64,000 nt of DNA from Streptomyces sp. B1I3 (GTDB lineage Bacteria; Actinomycetota; Actinomycetes; Streptomycetales; Streptomycetaceae): positions 2,666,001 to 2,730,000 of the forward strand of contig NZ_JAUSYD010000001.1 of assembly GCF_030816615.1 (NCBI RefSeq), given 5' to 3'. Shown here one piece after another: positions 41,133 to 50,229 of this stretch (positions within the stretch are counted from its first letter, which is position 1; each line of letters begins with the position of its first letter). A program made the position numbers and the translations under genes. Under the pieces are notes generated by a model. That model searched no databases. It saw nothing but the letters and a program-made list of their open reading frames with translations, and was not told where the DNA came from.

Positions 41133-41570
41133 TCACGACGAAGACCCCGTGTTCTGGGGCTTCTTGGCCACGGACGGTTCCGGTTCGACATAGAGGATCT
41201 TGGTCTTCATGTGGACGCGGATCTGAGCGGCGACCCAGGAGAGCGTCGCGACGATGATCGCCGCGGCGAAGGCCCTCGGGTTGAAGAGCGTCGTGTCCTT
41301 GAATGCGGCCACGAAGACGAAGAGCAGCAGCAGCTCGGTCGTGTAGAGGGCGAGCCCCATGGACTGGAACAGGTGCGGCAGCGACTTCGCGGTGCGCTGG
41401 AGGACGGTGAGACCGATCCCCATGAAGAGGATCACCACCAGCGTCCCGACCGCCGCTCCGATCGCCCCCTTGCCACCCGCGACCGCACCGCTGACGGCGA
41501 CGGTGACGGCACCGGCGACAGCAGTGGGCACGGCGGTGTGGAGGAGAGTCCGGACGTCGTTGGACGGCAT
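41133..41570 (-). CDS. atpI: ATP synthase-associated membrane protein AtpI
   Basis: 145-residue protein with four hydrophobic helices, first gene of the operon. It matches the position and character of actinobacterial AtpI, thought to help c-ring assembly or ion supply. It includes GTLVVILFMGIGLTVLQRTAK and MGLALYTTELLLLFVFVAAFKDTTLFN. Sequence conservation in this family is low, so the name rests partly on context. Confidence 0.85.
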   Translation of the reverse strand: MPSNDVRTLLHTAVPTAVAGAVTVAVSGAVAGGKGAIGAAVGTLVVILFMGIGLTVLQRTAKSLPHLFQSMGLALYTTELLLLFVFVAAFKDTTLFNPRAFAAAIIVATLSWVAAQIRVHMKTKILYVEPEPSVAKKPQNTGSSS

Positions 41571-41694
41571 GGCGGTAACTCCGCTTTGCAGGGGGTGGGC
41601 AGTGGTCGTCAGGGACGAGCGTAGGCCCGGTACGAGTCGGTACCTCCGGCCGAGGAACCGTCTCTCGAGGTCCCTTCGGCTCCGTCACCGGGCT

Positions 41695-41712
41695 TAGTGA
41701 ACGGTATCACAA
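41695..41712. promoter_or_regulatory. Rex-operator-like palindrome upstream of the ATP synthase operon
   Basis: TAGTGAACGGTATCACAA matches the Streptomyces Rex consensus TTGTGAA-N4-TTCACAA at 12 of 14 defined positions. Rex is the NADH/NAD-sensing repressor of respiratory genes. The site lies about 125 bases before the atpI start. I could not identify the -10/-35 pair with confidence. Confidence 0.6.
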
Positions 41713-41832
41713 ACTATTTGATGAGGTCTTTACCCGAAAGGTGTGCTCGCTGTCACACATGAGAGTTAACCCGCGCGTGTGTGCAGAACATCACGGCACC
41801 TTGTGTGGTAATGAACCTTGGCGTCCGAATCG

Positions 41833-43215
41833 TCAACGCGAGGAATCGGCACGATCCCGAGCGGCGAAGCGCGAACGGGGGCCGATCGCGGTCGCTCCGT
41901 TGACGCCGGACACCCCCACGGCCACCGGGGCCCGGTCCGGGGCCCCGGACGCCAGGTGCGAGCCGCCGGGCAGATGCCGGTCCTCCGCCTCCCCGTCCGC
42001 GGCCGGCTCCGGCCCGTCCACCGGCTCGTCCTGCGCGGAGTCACGGCGGCGGCGCCGGTAGCGCGGGGGCACGAACCTCTCGGCCCAGCGCGGAGCACGC
42101 GGCGTGAATCGTGGCATCAGCAGCAGGACCAGGCCCACGGCGCTGAGTCCGACGACCACGAGCACGATCCACAGCGAGGCCGAGTGCACGGAGTACCCGA
42201 CGGCGCCGAACGCGATGAGCGCGGACCAGAAGTACATGATCAGGACGGACCGGCTGTGCGAGTGCCCGATCTCCAGCAGCCGGTGGTGCAGGTGCCCGCG
42301 GTCGGCCGCGAACGGCGACTGGCCGTTCCAGGTGCGCCGCACGATCGCGAGGATGAGGTCGGCGGCCGGGATGGCGATGATCGTCAGCGGCAGCAACAGC
42401 GGGATGAAGACCGGCAGCATCGCGTGGGTCGCCTGCCGTTCGCTGCCCTCGAAGAGCTTCATCGCGTCCGGGTCGACCTGGCCGGTGACGGAGATCGCGC
42501 CGGCGGCGAGCACCAGACCGATCAGCATCGAACCGGAGTCGCCCATGAAGATCCGGGCAGGGTGCATGTTGTGCGGCAGGAAGCCCAGGCACATGCCCAT
42601 CAGGACGGCGGCGAAGAGCGTCGCCGGGGCCGCGGCCTCGATCCCGTACCCGTACCAGAGCCGGTAGGTGTACAGGAAGAACGCGGCGGAGGCGATGCAC
42701 ACCATGCCGGCCGCGAGACCGTCCAGGCCGTCGACGAAGTTCACCGCGTTGATGGTGATCACGACCAGCGCGACGGTGAGCAGCGTCCCCTGCCACTGGG
42801 TCAGGGCCACCGTGCCGACCCCGGGGATCGGCAGCCACAGGATCGTCAGACCCTGGATGACCATGACGGCGGCGGCGATCATCTGCCCGCCGAGCTTGAT
42901 CAGGGCGTCGATCTCGAACTTGTCGTCCAGGACGCCGATCAGCCAGATCAGCGCGGCGCCGGAGAGCAGGGCCCGCGGCTCGTTGGAGAGTTCGAAGACA
43001 CCGTTCAGATTGAACAGGTGGTCGGCGACGATCAGTCCCGCGCACAGTCCGCCGAACATGGCGATGCCACCGAGCCGCGGTGTCGGTTCTCGGTGTACGT
43101 CACGCGCACGGATCGCGGGCATCGCCCCGACCGCGATGGCGAACTTCCGCACCGGCCCGGTCAGCAGATAGGTAACTGCGGCCGTGACACAGAGCGTCAG
43201 CAGGTAATCACGCAC
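41833..43215 (-). CDS. WecA/TagO-like undecaprenyl-phosphate sugar-1-phosphate transferase
   Basis: About 460 residues, polytopic, of the MraY/WecA family. It links a sugar-1-phosphate, probably GlcNAc or GalNAc, to undecaprenyl phosphate to begin a cell-wall polymer. Motifs: REPTPRLGGIAMFGG, WLIGVLDDKFEID, INAVNFVDGLDGLAAG and FMGDSGSMLIG, with a His-rich RGHLHHRLLEIGHSHS loop. About 80 polar C-terminal residues are an extension. I use GTG 43215 (VRDYLLTL); a longer frame is open to 43254. Confidence 0.92.
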   Translation of the reverse strand: MRDYLLTLCVTAAVTYLLTGPVRKFAIAVGAMPAIRARDVHREPTPRLGGIAMFGGLCAGLIVADHLFNLNGVFELSNEPRALLSGAALIWLIGVLDDKFEIDALIKLGGQMIAAAVMVIQGLTILWLPIPGVGTVALTQWQGTLLTVALVVITINAVNFVDGLDGLAAGMVCIASAAFFLYTYRLWYGYGIEAAAPATLFAAVLMGMCLGFLPHNMHPARIFMGDSGSMLIGLVLAAGAISVTGQVDPDAMKLFEGSERQATHAMLPVFIPLLLPLTIIAIPAADLILAIVRRTWNGQSPFAADRGHLHHRLLEIGHSHSRSVLIMYFWSALIAFGAVGYSVHSASLWIVLVVVGLSAVGLVLLLMPRFTPRAPRWAERFVPPRYRRRRRDSAQDEPVDGPEPAADGEAEDRHLPGGSHLASGAPDRAPVAVGVSGVNGATAIGPRSRFAARDRADSSR

Positions 43216-43311
43216 GGGCTGCCCCACAGATTTCGCCGGCCATCTCAGCCCCACACCCTAGTCCCATGTACAAGGACACCGAGGTACGGGTGATGGTTGC
43301 ACGGGCTTCGG

Positions 43312-44601
43312 CTACGCCGGATAGGGCGGATTGCGCTCCGCCAGGCCGCGCACCTCGGCCCGCAGCCGCCCGGCGTCGTCCTCCTCCCGCACCGCCGCGC
43401 CGATCAGGGCGGCGATCTGTGCCATGTCCGCGTCGTCCATCCCCTGGGTGGTGACGGCCGCGGTACCGAGCCGGATGCCGCGGCCGTCCCCGTGGGGCAG
43501 CGCGCAGGTGTCGAGAACCACACCGGCGGCCGCGAGGCGCTCACGGGCGGTACGCCCGTCGACCCCCAGCGGCCCGGGGTCCGCGACGACGATGTGGGTG
43601 TCCGTGCCGCCCGTGGTGACCTCGAAGCCCTCGGCCTCCAGGGCCGCCGCGAGGACGCGGGCGTGGGCGACCACCTGGTGGGCGTAGAGCGCGTAGGCCG
43701 GCGTGGCCGCCTCCCCGAACGCGACGGCCTTGGCGGCGACGGTGTGCATCTGGGCGCCGCCCTGGCTGAACGGGAACACCGCTCGGTCGATCCGCTGGGC
43801 CAGTTCGACGCCGCACAGGATCATGCCGCCGCGGGGTCCGCGCAGCACCTTGTGCGTCGTGGCGCACACCACGTCGGCGTACGGGACCGGGCTGGGTGCC
43901 GCTCCGCCGGCGATCAGGCCCATCGGGTGGGCCGCGTCGGCGATCAGGTAGGCGCCCGCCTCGTCGGCGATCTCACGGAAGACCTCGTAGTCGGGGTGGC
44001 GGGGATAGGAGATCGAGCCGCAGACGATCGCCTTGGGGCGGCGGGCCCGCGCCAGGGCGCGCACCTGCGCGTAGTCGATCAGCCCGGTCTCCGGGTCGAC
44101 GCCGTAACCGGCGAAGTCGAACCAGCGGCCGGAGAAGTTCGCGGGAGCTCCGTGCGTGAGGTGCCCGCCGTACGGGAGCCCCATGGCCAGCACGGTGTCT
44201 CCGGGGCGCAGCAGGGCCGCGTAGGCGGCGAGGACGGCGGAGGAGCCGGAGTGCGGCTGGACGTTGGCGTGCTCGGCGCCGAACAGCGACATGGCCCGCC
44301 GCACCGCGACACGTTCGGCGGCGTCCGCCTGCTCGCAGCCGCCGTGGTGGCGGGCGCCGGGGTAGCCCTCGGCGTACTTGTTGGCGAGCGGGGAGCCGAG
44401 GGCGGCCAGGACGGCGGGTGAGGTGAAGTTCTCGGCGGCGATGAGCTGCAACGTGCTCGACTGGCGGCCTGTCTCGGCCAGCAGGATGCCCGCGACCTCC
44501 GGGTCCTGCCGGAACAGGGCCCCGAAGTCCTGCGGCATGGCGCCGCCGGACGAGGCCGGCGGGGACACGGCGGCGGGTGCGGCTGGAGTGGTGACCGGCA
44601 T
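43312..44601 (-). CDS. glyA: Serine hydroxymethyltransferase-like enzyme
   Basis: 429-residue PLP enzyme interconverting serine and glycine with tetrahydrofolate. Motifs: LIAAENFTSPAVLAALGSPLANKYAEGYPG, VQPHSGSSAVLAAY, ISYPRHPDYEVFREIADEAGAYLIADAAHPMGLIAGG, and the PLP Lys in CATTHKVLRGPRGGMILC. About 30 Ala/Pro-rich residues precede the core. The start is ATG 44601, whose Shine-Dalgarno GGAG lies inside a hairpin. Streptomyces genomes usually have another glyA, so this may be a second copy. Confidence 0.92.
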   Translation of the reverse strand: MPVTTPAAPAAVSPPASSGGAMPQDFGALFRQDPEVAGILLAETGRQSSTLQLIAAENFTSPAVLAALGSPLANKYAEGYPGARHHGGCEQADAAERVAVRRAMSLFGAEHANVQPHSGSSAVLAAYAALLRPGDTVLAMGLPYGGHLTHGAPANFSGRWFDFAGYGVDPETGLIDYAQVRALARARRPKAIVCGSISYPRHPDYEVFREIADEAGAYLIADAAHPMGLIAGGAAPSPVPYADVVCATTHKVLRGPRGGMILCGVELAQRIDRAVFPFSQGGAQMHTVAAKAVAFGEAATPAYALYAHQVVAHARVLAAALEAEGFEVTTGGTDTHIVVADPGPLGVDGRTARERLAAAGVVLDTCALPHGDGRGIRLGTAAVTTQGMDDADMAQIAALIGAAVREEDDAGRLRAEVRGLAERNPPYPA

Positions 44602-44603
44602 CT

Positions 44604-44647
44604 GACGGCTCCGGGCCTGAGGAGGGGTGCACTGGTCGGGAGCCGTC
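44604..44647 (-). promoter_or_regulatory. Hairpin masking the glyA ribosome binding site
   Basis: GACGGCTCC (in mRNA sense at 44647-44639) pairs perfectly over nine bases with GGAGCCGTC (44612-44604). The second arm contains the GGAG Shine-Dalgarno sequence, seven bases before the ATG at 44601. The loop is 26 bases. Folding would block ribosome entry. I do not recognise a known riboswitch in the 290-base leader. Confidence 0.6.
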
Positions 44648-44892
44648 GCCCCACTCCCGCCGCCGGACCGGCTCGAGGCGCGCCCGGTGCGGTCGATCGC
44701 GGGGCGCCTGCGCGCCCTCATAGCGGAGCTATCAGGGCGTTACGGCTGCGCCACGAGCGGCCGTGCCCGGCATTCCGGGCCCAGCGTGGGTTGGACAGCG
44801 GCTTCCAGCTCCAATGTAGGCCCGCTCCGGGCGGAGTGCCCGCTGCCGTGCGGCCCCGTACGCCGGTCGGCGCACCCGCACGTCCGGAGCCG

Positions 44893-45534
44893 TCAGTGCG
44901 GGGCGCGTACGCCCGTCAGCGCCGTCACCACGGGGTCGAGTGCCTGGTTGATCTCGTCGCCGATGGAGCGGAAGAACGTGATCGGGGCGCCGTACGGGTC
45001 GAAGACCTCGTCGGCCTCCGCGGTGGGGGCGAGCAGCCAGCCGCGCAGCGCCGCCGCGGCGCGCACCAGCGCGCGGGCGCGTTCGACGACACCCTCCTCG
45101 TGCGCGTCGGGCAGCGTCGCGGGGTCTATGGCCCTGACGAGCCGGGTGAACTCCTTGAGCGTGAAGGTGCGCAGCCCCGCCGAGTGCCCCATGGAGATCA
45201 CCTGGGCCCGGTGGTCGCGGGTGGCGGTGAGGACGAGGTCGGCGCGGATGACGTGCTCGTCGAGCAGCTCGCGGCCGACGAAGCCGGAGGCGTCGGCACC
45301 GAAGTCGGCGAGGACCACCTCGGCGTTGGCCTCCATGGGCGCGCCCTCGTGCCCCCAGGTGCCCGCGCTCTCCACGATCAGGCCGCCGCTGAGCGGATCG
45401 CCGAGGCGGTCCACCAGGGCATGGCGGGTCAGCCGCTCGGTGATGGGCGAGCGGCAGACGTTGCCTGTGCTGACGTGGAGGATGCGGAAAGTGTCGTGTC
45501 GTCCCGCTATGCCACGCCCCTCAGGGGCGGTCAA
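44893..45534 (-). CDS. Low-molecular-weight phosphotyrosine phosphatase-like protein lacking the catalytic Cys
   Basis: About 213 residues with the LMW-PTP fold. The P-loop reads HVSTGNVCRSP where active enzymes have C-x-G-N-x-C-R-S-P, so the nucleophile is Ser (residue 22, codon AGC at 45471-45469). The Arg and second Cys of the loop and the general-acid DPYG motif near the C-terminus are kept. Start is TTG 45534, overlapping the stop of the Sua5-type gene (TTGA). It is probably a phosphotyrosine-binding or very slow enzyme. Partner unknown. Confidence 0.85.
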   Translation of the reverse strand: MTAPEGRGIAGRHDTFRILHVSTGNVCRSPITERLTRHALVDRLGDPLSGGLIVESAGTWGHEGAPMEANAEVVLADFGADASGFVGRELLDEHVIRADLVLTATRDHRAQVISMGHSAGLRTFTLKEFTRLVRAIDPATLPDAHEEGVVERARALVRAAAALRGWLLAPTAEADEVFDPYGAPITFFRSIGDEINQALDPVVTALTGVRAPH

Positions 45535-46178
45535 TTGGCCACCTCGAGGTCGGGTACCACCTTGCGGAGCTCTTCGACGGAGAGCGCTCCGGCCCGCAGG
45601 AGAAGAGGAACCTTGCCGGTGACGTCGACGATCGAGGACGGGACGATCCCGGGGGTCGGCCCGCCGTCGAGGTAGACGGAGACGGAGTCCCCGAGCATCT
45701 CCTGAGCGGCGTCGCAGTCCTCGGGCGAGGGGTGTCCGGTGAGGTTGGCGCTGGAGACGGCCATCGGGCCGACCTCCGTGAGGAGTTCGATGGCGACCGG
45801 GTGCAGGGGCATCCGGACGGCGACCGTGCCCCGGGTGTCGCCGAGGTCCCACTGGAGGGACGGCTGATGCCTGGCGACGAGCGTCAGGGCGCCGGGCCAG
45901 AAGGCGTCGACGAGCTCCCAGGCCTGCTCGGAGAAGTCCGTGACCAGGCCGTGCAGGGTGTTCGGGGAGCCGATCAGGACGGGGGTCGGCATGTTCCGGC
46001 CGCGGCCCTTGGCATCGAGCAGGTCGGCGACCCCCTCGGAGCTGAAGGCGTCCGCACCGATCCCGTACACGGTGTCGGTGGGCAGCACGACCAGTTCACC
46101 GCGGCGGACGGCGGACGCGGCCTCACGCAGGCCGGTCGTACGGTCGGTCGCGTCGTTGCAGTCGTATCGCCGTGCCAT
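45531..46178 (-). CDS. L-threonylcarbamoyladenylate synthase (Sua5/YrdC/YciO)
   Basis: 215-residue enzyme making threonylcarbamoyl-AMP from threonine, bicarbonate and ATP for the t6A modification of tRNAs reading ANN codons. Motifs: VVLPTDTVYGIGADAF, the K/R-rich DAKGRGRNMPTPVLIGS (usual K-x-R), FWPGALTLVARHQ, VAVRMPLHPVA and the SSANLTGHPSP segment. There is no C-terminal Sua5 domain. It lies in the translation block between prmC and the phosphatase-like gene. Confidence 0.93.
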   Translation of the reverse strand: MARRYDCNDATDRTTGLREAASAVRRGELVVLPTDTVYGIGADAFSSEGVADLLDAKGRGRNMPTPVLIGSPNTLHGLVTDFSEQAWELVDAFWPGALTLVARHQPSLQWDLGDTRGTVAVRMPLHPVAIELLTEVGPMAVSSANLTGHPSPEDCDAAQEMLGDSVSVYLDGGPTPGIVPSSIVDVTGKVPLLLRAGALSVEELRKVVPDLEVAN

Positions 46179-46248
46179 CAGCCGGCCTCCTCGGACATGT
46201 GCGGGTCTGGCGGGTAGGGGTCGTCGTGCGGTTCCGGCGTGCCGGCGG

Positions 46249-47094
46249 TCACGGCATGGCCTTGCGGGCCGTCGCGAACCGGGGCCGGTTGTTCAGGTCG
46301 GGGTGGTCGGCCGCGTCGGCCCAGCCCCGCTCCTCGGTGAAGATCCACGGCACCTGGCCGCCCTGGGTGTCGGCGTGCTCGATGACGACGAGCCCGCCGG
46401 GACGCAGGAGGCGGTGCGCGGTGCGCTCGATGCCGCGGATGGTGTCGAGGCCGTCCTCGCCGGAGAAGAGCGCCATCTGCGGGTCGTGGTCGCGGGCCTC
46501 GGGCGCCACGTACTCCCACTCCGTGAGAGGGATGTACGGCGGGTTGGAGATGACCAGGTCGACCTGTCCGTCGAGCTCCGGGAGGGCGCTGAGGGCGTCC
46601 CCGCGGTGGACGGTGACCCTGGACCCCTCGGCGTTCTTCCGGGTCCACCTCAGGGCGTCCTCGGACAGCTCCACGCCGTGCACGCGCGAGCGCGGAACCT
46701 CCTGGGCCATGGCGAGGGCGATCGCGCCCGAACCGGTGCAGAGGTCGACGATGAGCGGCTCGACGACGTCCATGGCGCGGACCGCGTCTATCGCCCAGCC
46801 GACGACCGACTCGGTCTCCGGACGGGGCACGAAGACGCCGGGTCCCACCTGGAGCTCCAGGTAGCGGAAGAAGGCGCGGCCGGTGATGTGCTGGAGCGGC
46901 TCGCGGGCCTCGCGGCGGGCGACGGTCTCCCAGTAGCGGGCGTCGAAGTCGGCGTCCGGCACACGGTGCAGCTCACCCCGCTTGACGCCGTGCACGAAGG
47001 CGGCGAGTTCCTCGGCATCGAATCGCGGCGAGGGGACACCGGCGTCGGCCAGCCGCTGGGTGGCCTGGGCCACCTCGGCGAGCAGCAGGTTCAT
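46249..47094 (-). CDS. prmC: Release factor glutamine methyltransferase PrmC
   Basis: 281-residue SAM-dependent enzyme that methylates the Gln of the GGQ motif in release factors. The N-terminal helical domain (residues ~1-85) binds the release factor. The catalytic Rossmann domain has [16 protein letters not shown] and the NPPY motif in [11 protein letters not shown]. It directly follows its substrate gene prfA, 39 bases downstream on the same strand. Confidence 0.96.
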   Translation of the reverse strand: MNLLLAEVAQATQRLADAGVPSPRFDAEELAAFVHGVKRGELHRVPDADFDARYWETVARREAREPLQHITGRAFFRYLELQVGPGVFVPRPETESVVGWAIDAVRAMDVVEPLIVDLCTGSGAIALAMAQEVPRSRVHGVELSEDALRWTRKNAEGSRVTVHRGDALSALPELDGQVDLVISNPPYIPLTEWEYVAPEARDHDPQMALFSGEDGLDTIRGIERTAHRLLRPGGLVVIEHADTQGGQVPWIFTEERGWADAADHPDLNNRPRFATARKAMP

Positions 47095-47133
47095 CGCGGA
47101 TCTCCGTACGGGTTCACGGGGGTGGGACGCAGC

Positions 47134-48210
47134 TTATGCGGCAGCGAGCTTGGCGGCCGAGTCGGCGTCGACGCAGGCCTGGATGACGGCGTCGAGGTCG
47201 CCGTCCAGGACCTGGTCCAAGTTGTACGCCTTGAAGCCGACCCGGTGGTCCGAGATCCGGTTTTCCGGGAAGTTGTAGGTCCGGATCTTCTCGGAGCGGT
47301 CGACCGTGCGGACCTGGCTGCGGCGTACGTCGGAGGCTTCCTGCTCGGCCGCTTCCTGGGCGGCGGCCAGCAGCCGGGAGCGCAGGATGCGCATGGCCTG
47401 CTCCTTGTTCTGGAGCTGGCTCTTCTCGTTCTGGCAGGAGGCGACGACACCGGTCGGCAGGTGCGTGATGCGCACTGCGGAGTCGGTGGTGTTGACGGAC
47501 TGGCCGCCGGGGCCCGAGGAGCGGTAGACGTCGATGCGCAGGTCGTTGGCGTGGATCTCGACGTCGACCTCCTCCGCCTCGGGCGTCACCAGCACACCGG
47601 CGGCCGAGGTGTGGATGCGGCCCTGCGACTCGGTGGAGGGCACGCGCTGCACCCGGTGCACGCCGCCCTCGTACTTCATCCGGGCCCAGACGCCCTGGCC
47701 GGGTTCGGTGGCGCCGTTGCCGCCCTTGGTCTTCACGGCGACCTGGACGTCCTTGTAGCCGCCGAGCTCGGACTCGGTGGAGTCGATGATCTCGGTCTTC
47801 CAGCCGACGCGCTCGGCGTACCTCAGGTACATGCGCAGCAGATCGCCGGCGAACAGGGCGGACTCGTCGCCGCCCGCACCCGCCTTGATCTCCAGGAGCA
47901 CGTCCTTGTCGTCGCTGGGGTCGCGCGGGACCAGGAGGAGGCGGAGCTTCTCCGTGATCTCGTCGCGCTGCTTCTCCAGGACCTTGACCTCGGCGGCGAA
48001 GTCCGGGTCGTCCGCGGCGAACTCGCGTGCGGTGCCGATGTCGTCGCCGACGCGCTTCCAGGTCCGGTACGTGGAGACGATCGGGGTCAGCTCCGCGTAG
48101 CGCTTGTTGAGCTTGCGCGCGTTGGCCTGGTCGGCGTGGACCGACGGGTCGGCGAGCCTCTTCTCGAGATCGGCGTGCTCACCGATCAGTTCCTCGACCG
48201 CCTCGAACAT
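47134..48210 (-). CDS. prfA: Peptide chain release factor 1
   Basis: 358-residue RF1, terminating translation at UAA and UAG. The GGQ catalytic motif is in [25 protein letters not shown]. The codon-recognition region near [16 protein letters not shown] has the expected RF1 pattern just before domain 3. Start ATG 48210 gives the family length. Together with rpmE and prmC it forms a conserved translation cluster. Confidence 0.97.
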   Translation of the reverse strand: MFEAVEELIGEHADLEKRLADPSVHADQANARKLNKRYAELTPIVSTYRTWKRVGDDIGTAREFAADDPDFAAEVKVLEKQRDEITEKLRLLLVPRDPSDDKDVLLEIKAGAGGDESALFAGDLLRMYLRYAERVGWKTEIIDSTESELGGYKDVQVAVKTKGGNGATEPGQGVWARMKYEGGVHRVQRVPSTESQGRIHTSAAGVLVTPEAEEVDVEIHANDLRIDVYRSSGPGGQSVNTTDSAVRITHLPTGVVASCQNEKSQLQNKEQAMRILRSRLLAAAQEAAEQEASDVRRSQVRTVDRSEKIRTYNFPENRISDHRVGFKAYNLDQVLDGDLDAVIQACVDADSAAKLAAA

Positions 48211-48286
48211 CGGGTGCTCCTGGTTCCGTGCGTCATACGTCTGCGGGCCTGCTGGACGGCCTGCCGCCGGCGGGCGGTACAGCCGG

Positions 48287-48334
48287 AAAAAACGCCGGCC
48301 CCGGCGCCCCCGCAAGAGGGCGCCGGGAACCGGC
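48287..48334 (-). terminator. rpmE terminator
   Basis: On the minus strand a 16-17-base GC stem with one internal bulge (arms 48318-48334 and 48294-48309) is followed by six T residues (48292-48287). It lies 12 bases after the rpmE stop. Confidence 0.85.
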
Positions 48335-48345
48335 GCAGTGGCTCG

Positions 48346-48570
48346 CTACTTGCTGGCGGAGCCGGCGGCCTTGCCGAAGCGGGCCTCGAAGCGGGCCACA
48401 CGGCCACCGGTGTCGAGGATCTTCTGCTTGCCCGTGTAGAACGGGTGGCACTCGGAGCAGACGTCGGCGCGGATCGCGCCGCCCTCAAGGGTGCTCCGGG
48501 TGGTGAACGACGCACCGCAGGTGCAGCTGACCTGCGTCTCGACGTACTGGGGGTGAATCTCGCGCTTCAA
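48346..48570 (-). CDS. rpmE: 50S ribosomal protein L31, zinc type
   Basis: 74-residue L31. The start is TTG 48570 (LKREIHPQY) with AGGAG at good spacing. It is of the zinc-binding form, with cysteines in SCTCGASF and [14 protein letters not shown]; the zinc-free paralogue would lack them. Zinc-containing L31 proteins are replaced under zinc starvation in Streptomyces through Zur, but no Zur box is obvious here. Ends with a lysine-poor AGSASK tail. Confidence 0.95.
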   Translation of the reverse strand: MKREIHPQYVETQVSCTCGASFTTRSTLEGGAIRADVCSECHPFYTGKQKILDTGGRVARFEARFGKAAGSASK

Positions 48571-48746
48571 GGTGTCTCCTAGTTTCGGGAGGGCTCCGGG
48601 TCGTACGCGCGGATTGCGCGTCCGTGAACCGGGGCCGACGTACCAGTCTGCCAGGACCGGCCGTATCTCCCAAAACGAGAGGCGGGGCGCGGGTATTCCC
48701 CGTACTGCCCGCGAACGTTCCGCGCCCGCGTGGTGACGGGACGCCC

Positions 48747-49853
48747 TCACCGCACGACGTCTCCCGCGTCGCCCTTGTCGCCGGCCGACGTCTCGGTGGC
48801 GGACGCCGGGATCGGCTCGTCGTGCTCGAGGGCCGTCCACACCTGCCTGCCGGCCTTCTCCTGGGGCAGCACCCGGTTCGGGTCGGCGGGGTCGTACTCC
48901 ACGGGCAGCGTGACCATGTGGACGTGGGCCGGGTCGAGGGCCTTGAGGCCGTTCGCGAAGCCGGTGAGCTTCTTGACCGAGGCCAGCTCCGAGTCGGTGG
49001 TAACGGCCTTCGTGGCGGTGTCGGCGAGACCGAAGAGCTTCGTGGGGTCGGAGAACACCCCGACGCTCTTCACCTGGTTCATCAGGGCCTTCACGAAGGC
49101 CTGCTGGAGCTGGATGCGGCCCAGGTCGCTGCCGTCGCCGACGCTCTTGCGGGTGCGCACGAGACCGAGCGACTGCTCCCCACCCAGGGTGTGGGTGCCG
49201 GGCTGCAGATGGAGGTGGCTCTTGGAGTCGTCGATCGCCTGCGAGGTGGTGATCTCGACGCCACCGAGCCGGTCGACGAGCTTCTTGAAGCCGGTGAAGT
49301 CGACCTCGACGTAGTGGTCCATGCGGATGCCGGACATGGCCTCCACCGTCTTGACCGCGCAGGCCGGGCCGCCGACCTCGTACGCGGTGTTGAACATCGC
49401 GTGCTGCGCCGCACCGACCCGCTCGCCGGTCGTGTCGCTGGTGCAGGCGGGGCGGTCGACGAGGGTGTCCCGGGGGACGGAGACCACTTCGGCGGACTTG
49501 TGGCCCTTGTTCACGTGGACGACCATCGCGGTGTCCGAGCGCGCCGCGCCCTCGTCGGCGCCGTACGCGGAGTTGGCGCCCGAACGGGAGTCGGAGCCCA
49601 GCACCAGGATGTCCTGCGAACCGTTGTCGACGTCGTCGGGGCGCTCCGCGCCCAGGGCGGCGTTGATGTCGACGCCCTTGAGATTGCCGTTGAGCGTGAA
49701 GTAGGCGTATCCGAGCCCTGATCCTCCCGCGACGACCACGGCGGCGGCGCCCCACAGGGCCACGGTCTTCACCCGGCGCGCCCGGGAGGGCTTCCTGCGG
49801 CGGCTGCCGGTGCCGCGTATTCGGCCCGTGTTCCTGCTCTGCCCACTGCTCAT
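48747..49853 (-). CDS. LytR-CpsA-Psr (LCP) family protein
   Basis: 368-residue membrane-anchored phosphotransferase that attaches glycopolymers to peptidoglycan. The Arg-rich cytoplasmic N-terminus is followed by one transmembrane helix ([22 protein letters not shown]). The LCP domain has [60 protein letters not shown] and [25 protein letters not shown], including the conserved Asp and Arg that bind the pyrophosphate lipid. It probably acts with the WecA/TagO-like enzyme at 41.8 kb. Confidence 0.94.
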   Translation of the reverse strand: MSSGQSRNTGRIRGTGSRRRKPSRARRVKTVALWGAAAVVVAGGSGLGYAYFTLNGNLKGVDINAALGAERPDDVDNGSQDILVLGSDSRSGANSAYGADEGAARSDTAMVVHVNKGHKSAEVVSVPRDTLVDRPACTSDTTGERVGAAQHAMFNTAYEVGGPACAVKTVEAMSGIRMDHYVEVDFTGFKKLVDRLGGVEITTSQAIDDSKSHLHLQPGTHTLGGEQSLGLVRTRKSVGDGSDLGRIQLQQAFVKALMNQVKSVGVFSDPTKLFGLADTATKAVTTDSELASVKKLTGFANGLKALDPAHVHMVTLPVEYDPADPNRVLPQEKAGRQVWTALEHDEPIPASATETSAGDKGDAGDVVR

Positions 49854-50229
49854 GCGACTCCCTCGTTCCTCGACTGCTCCCCGCTCCCTGCCAGGGGTTC
49901 AGGTACGGCTGCCGGCGTCCTGGCCGGACGCCGAAGCAGGGGAAAGAGTGGCACAGGCGGCTGTGGGGCCGGGAGGCGCGACGGGGCGGCCGGGGCACGC
50001 CCCCGGCCACCGGGCACCGCCGTGTATCGCGGCCCTCACCTGCGCGTTCGTCCCGCGTCGCAGGGGCGGCCGGGGCCGGTGACCCGGGCCGGCCGCTGTG
50101 GGCAAGGTCTCTCCGGGGGGGGGACCGCGGACGGGGACCGGCGGACGCGACGGGCCCGTCGGCACGGACGCGACTGCCCCCGTCACGAGTGTGACGGGGG
50201 CAGTCGCGTGGTGACCAGCTGAGGCGGCG
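49854..50229. other. Intergenic region between the LCP gene and rho
   Basis: 376 bases, very GC-rich. The right end holds the rho terminator. A run of nine G residues lies around 50115. Upstream of the LCP gene I see no convincing promoter or coding frame. Confidence 0.6.
50170..50207 (-). terminator. rho terminator hairpin
   Basis: A perfect 17-base-pair stem with the four-base loop GAGT/ACTC (arms 50170-50186 and 50191-50207) lies 22 bases after the rho stop. There is no strong U-tract. Confidence 0.85.

Noticed and set aside
41737..41754. GTGTG-N8-CACAC palindrome as a Crp/cAMP site upstream of atpI
   Set aside because: It departs from the Streptomyces Crp consensus at an important G, and the nearby Rex-like site is the better match.
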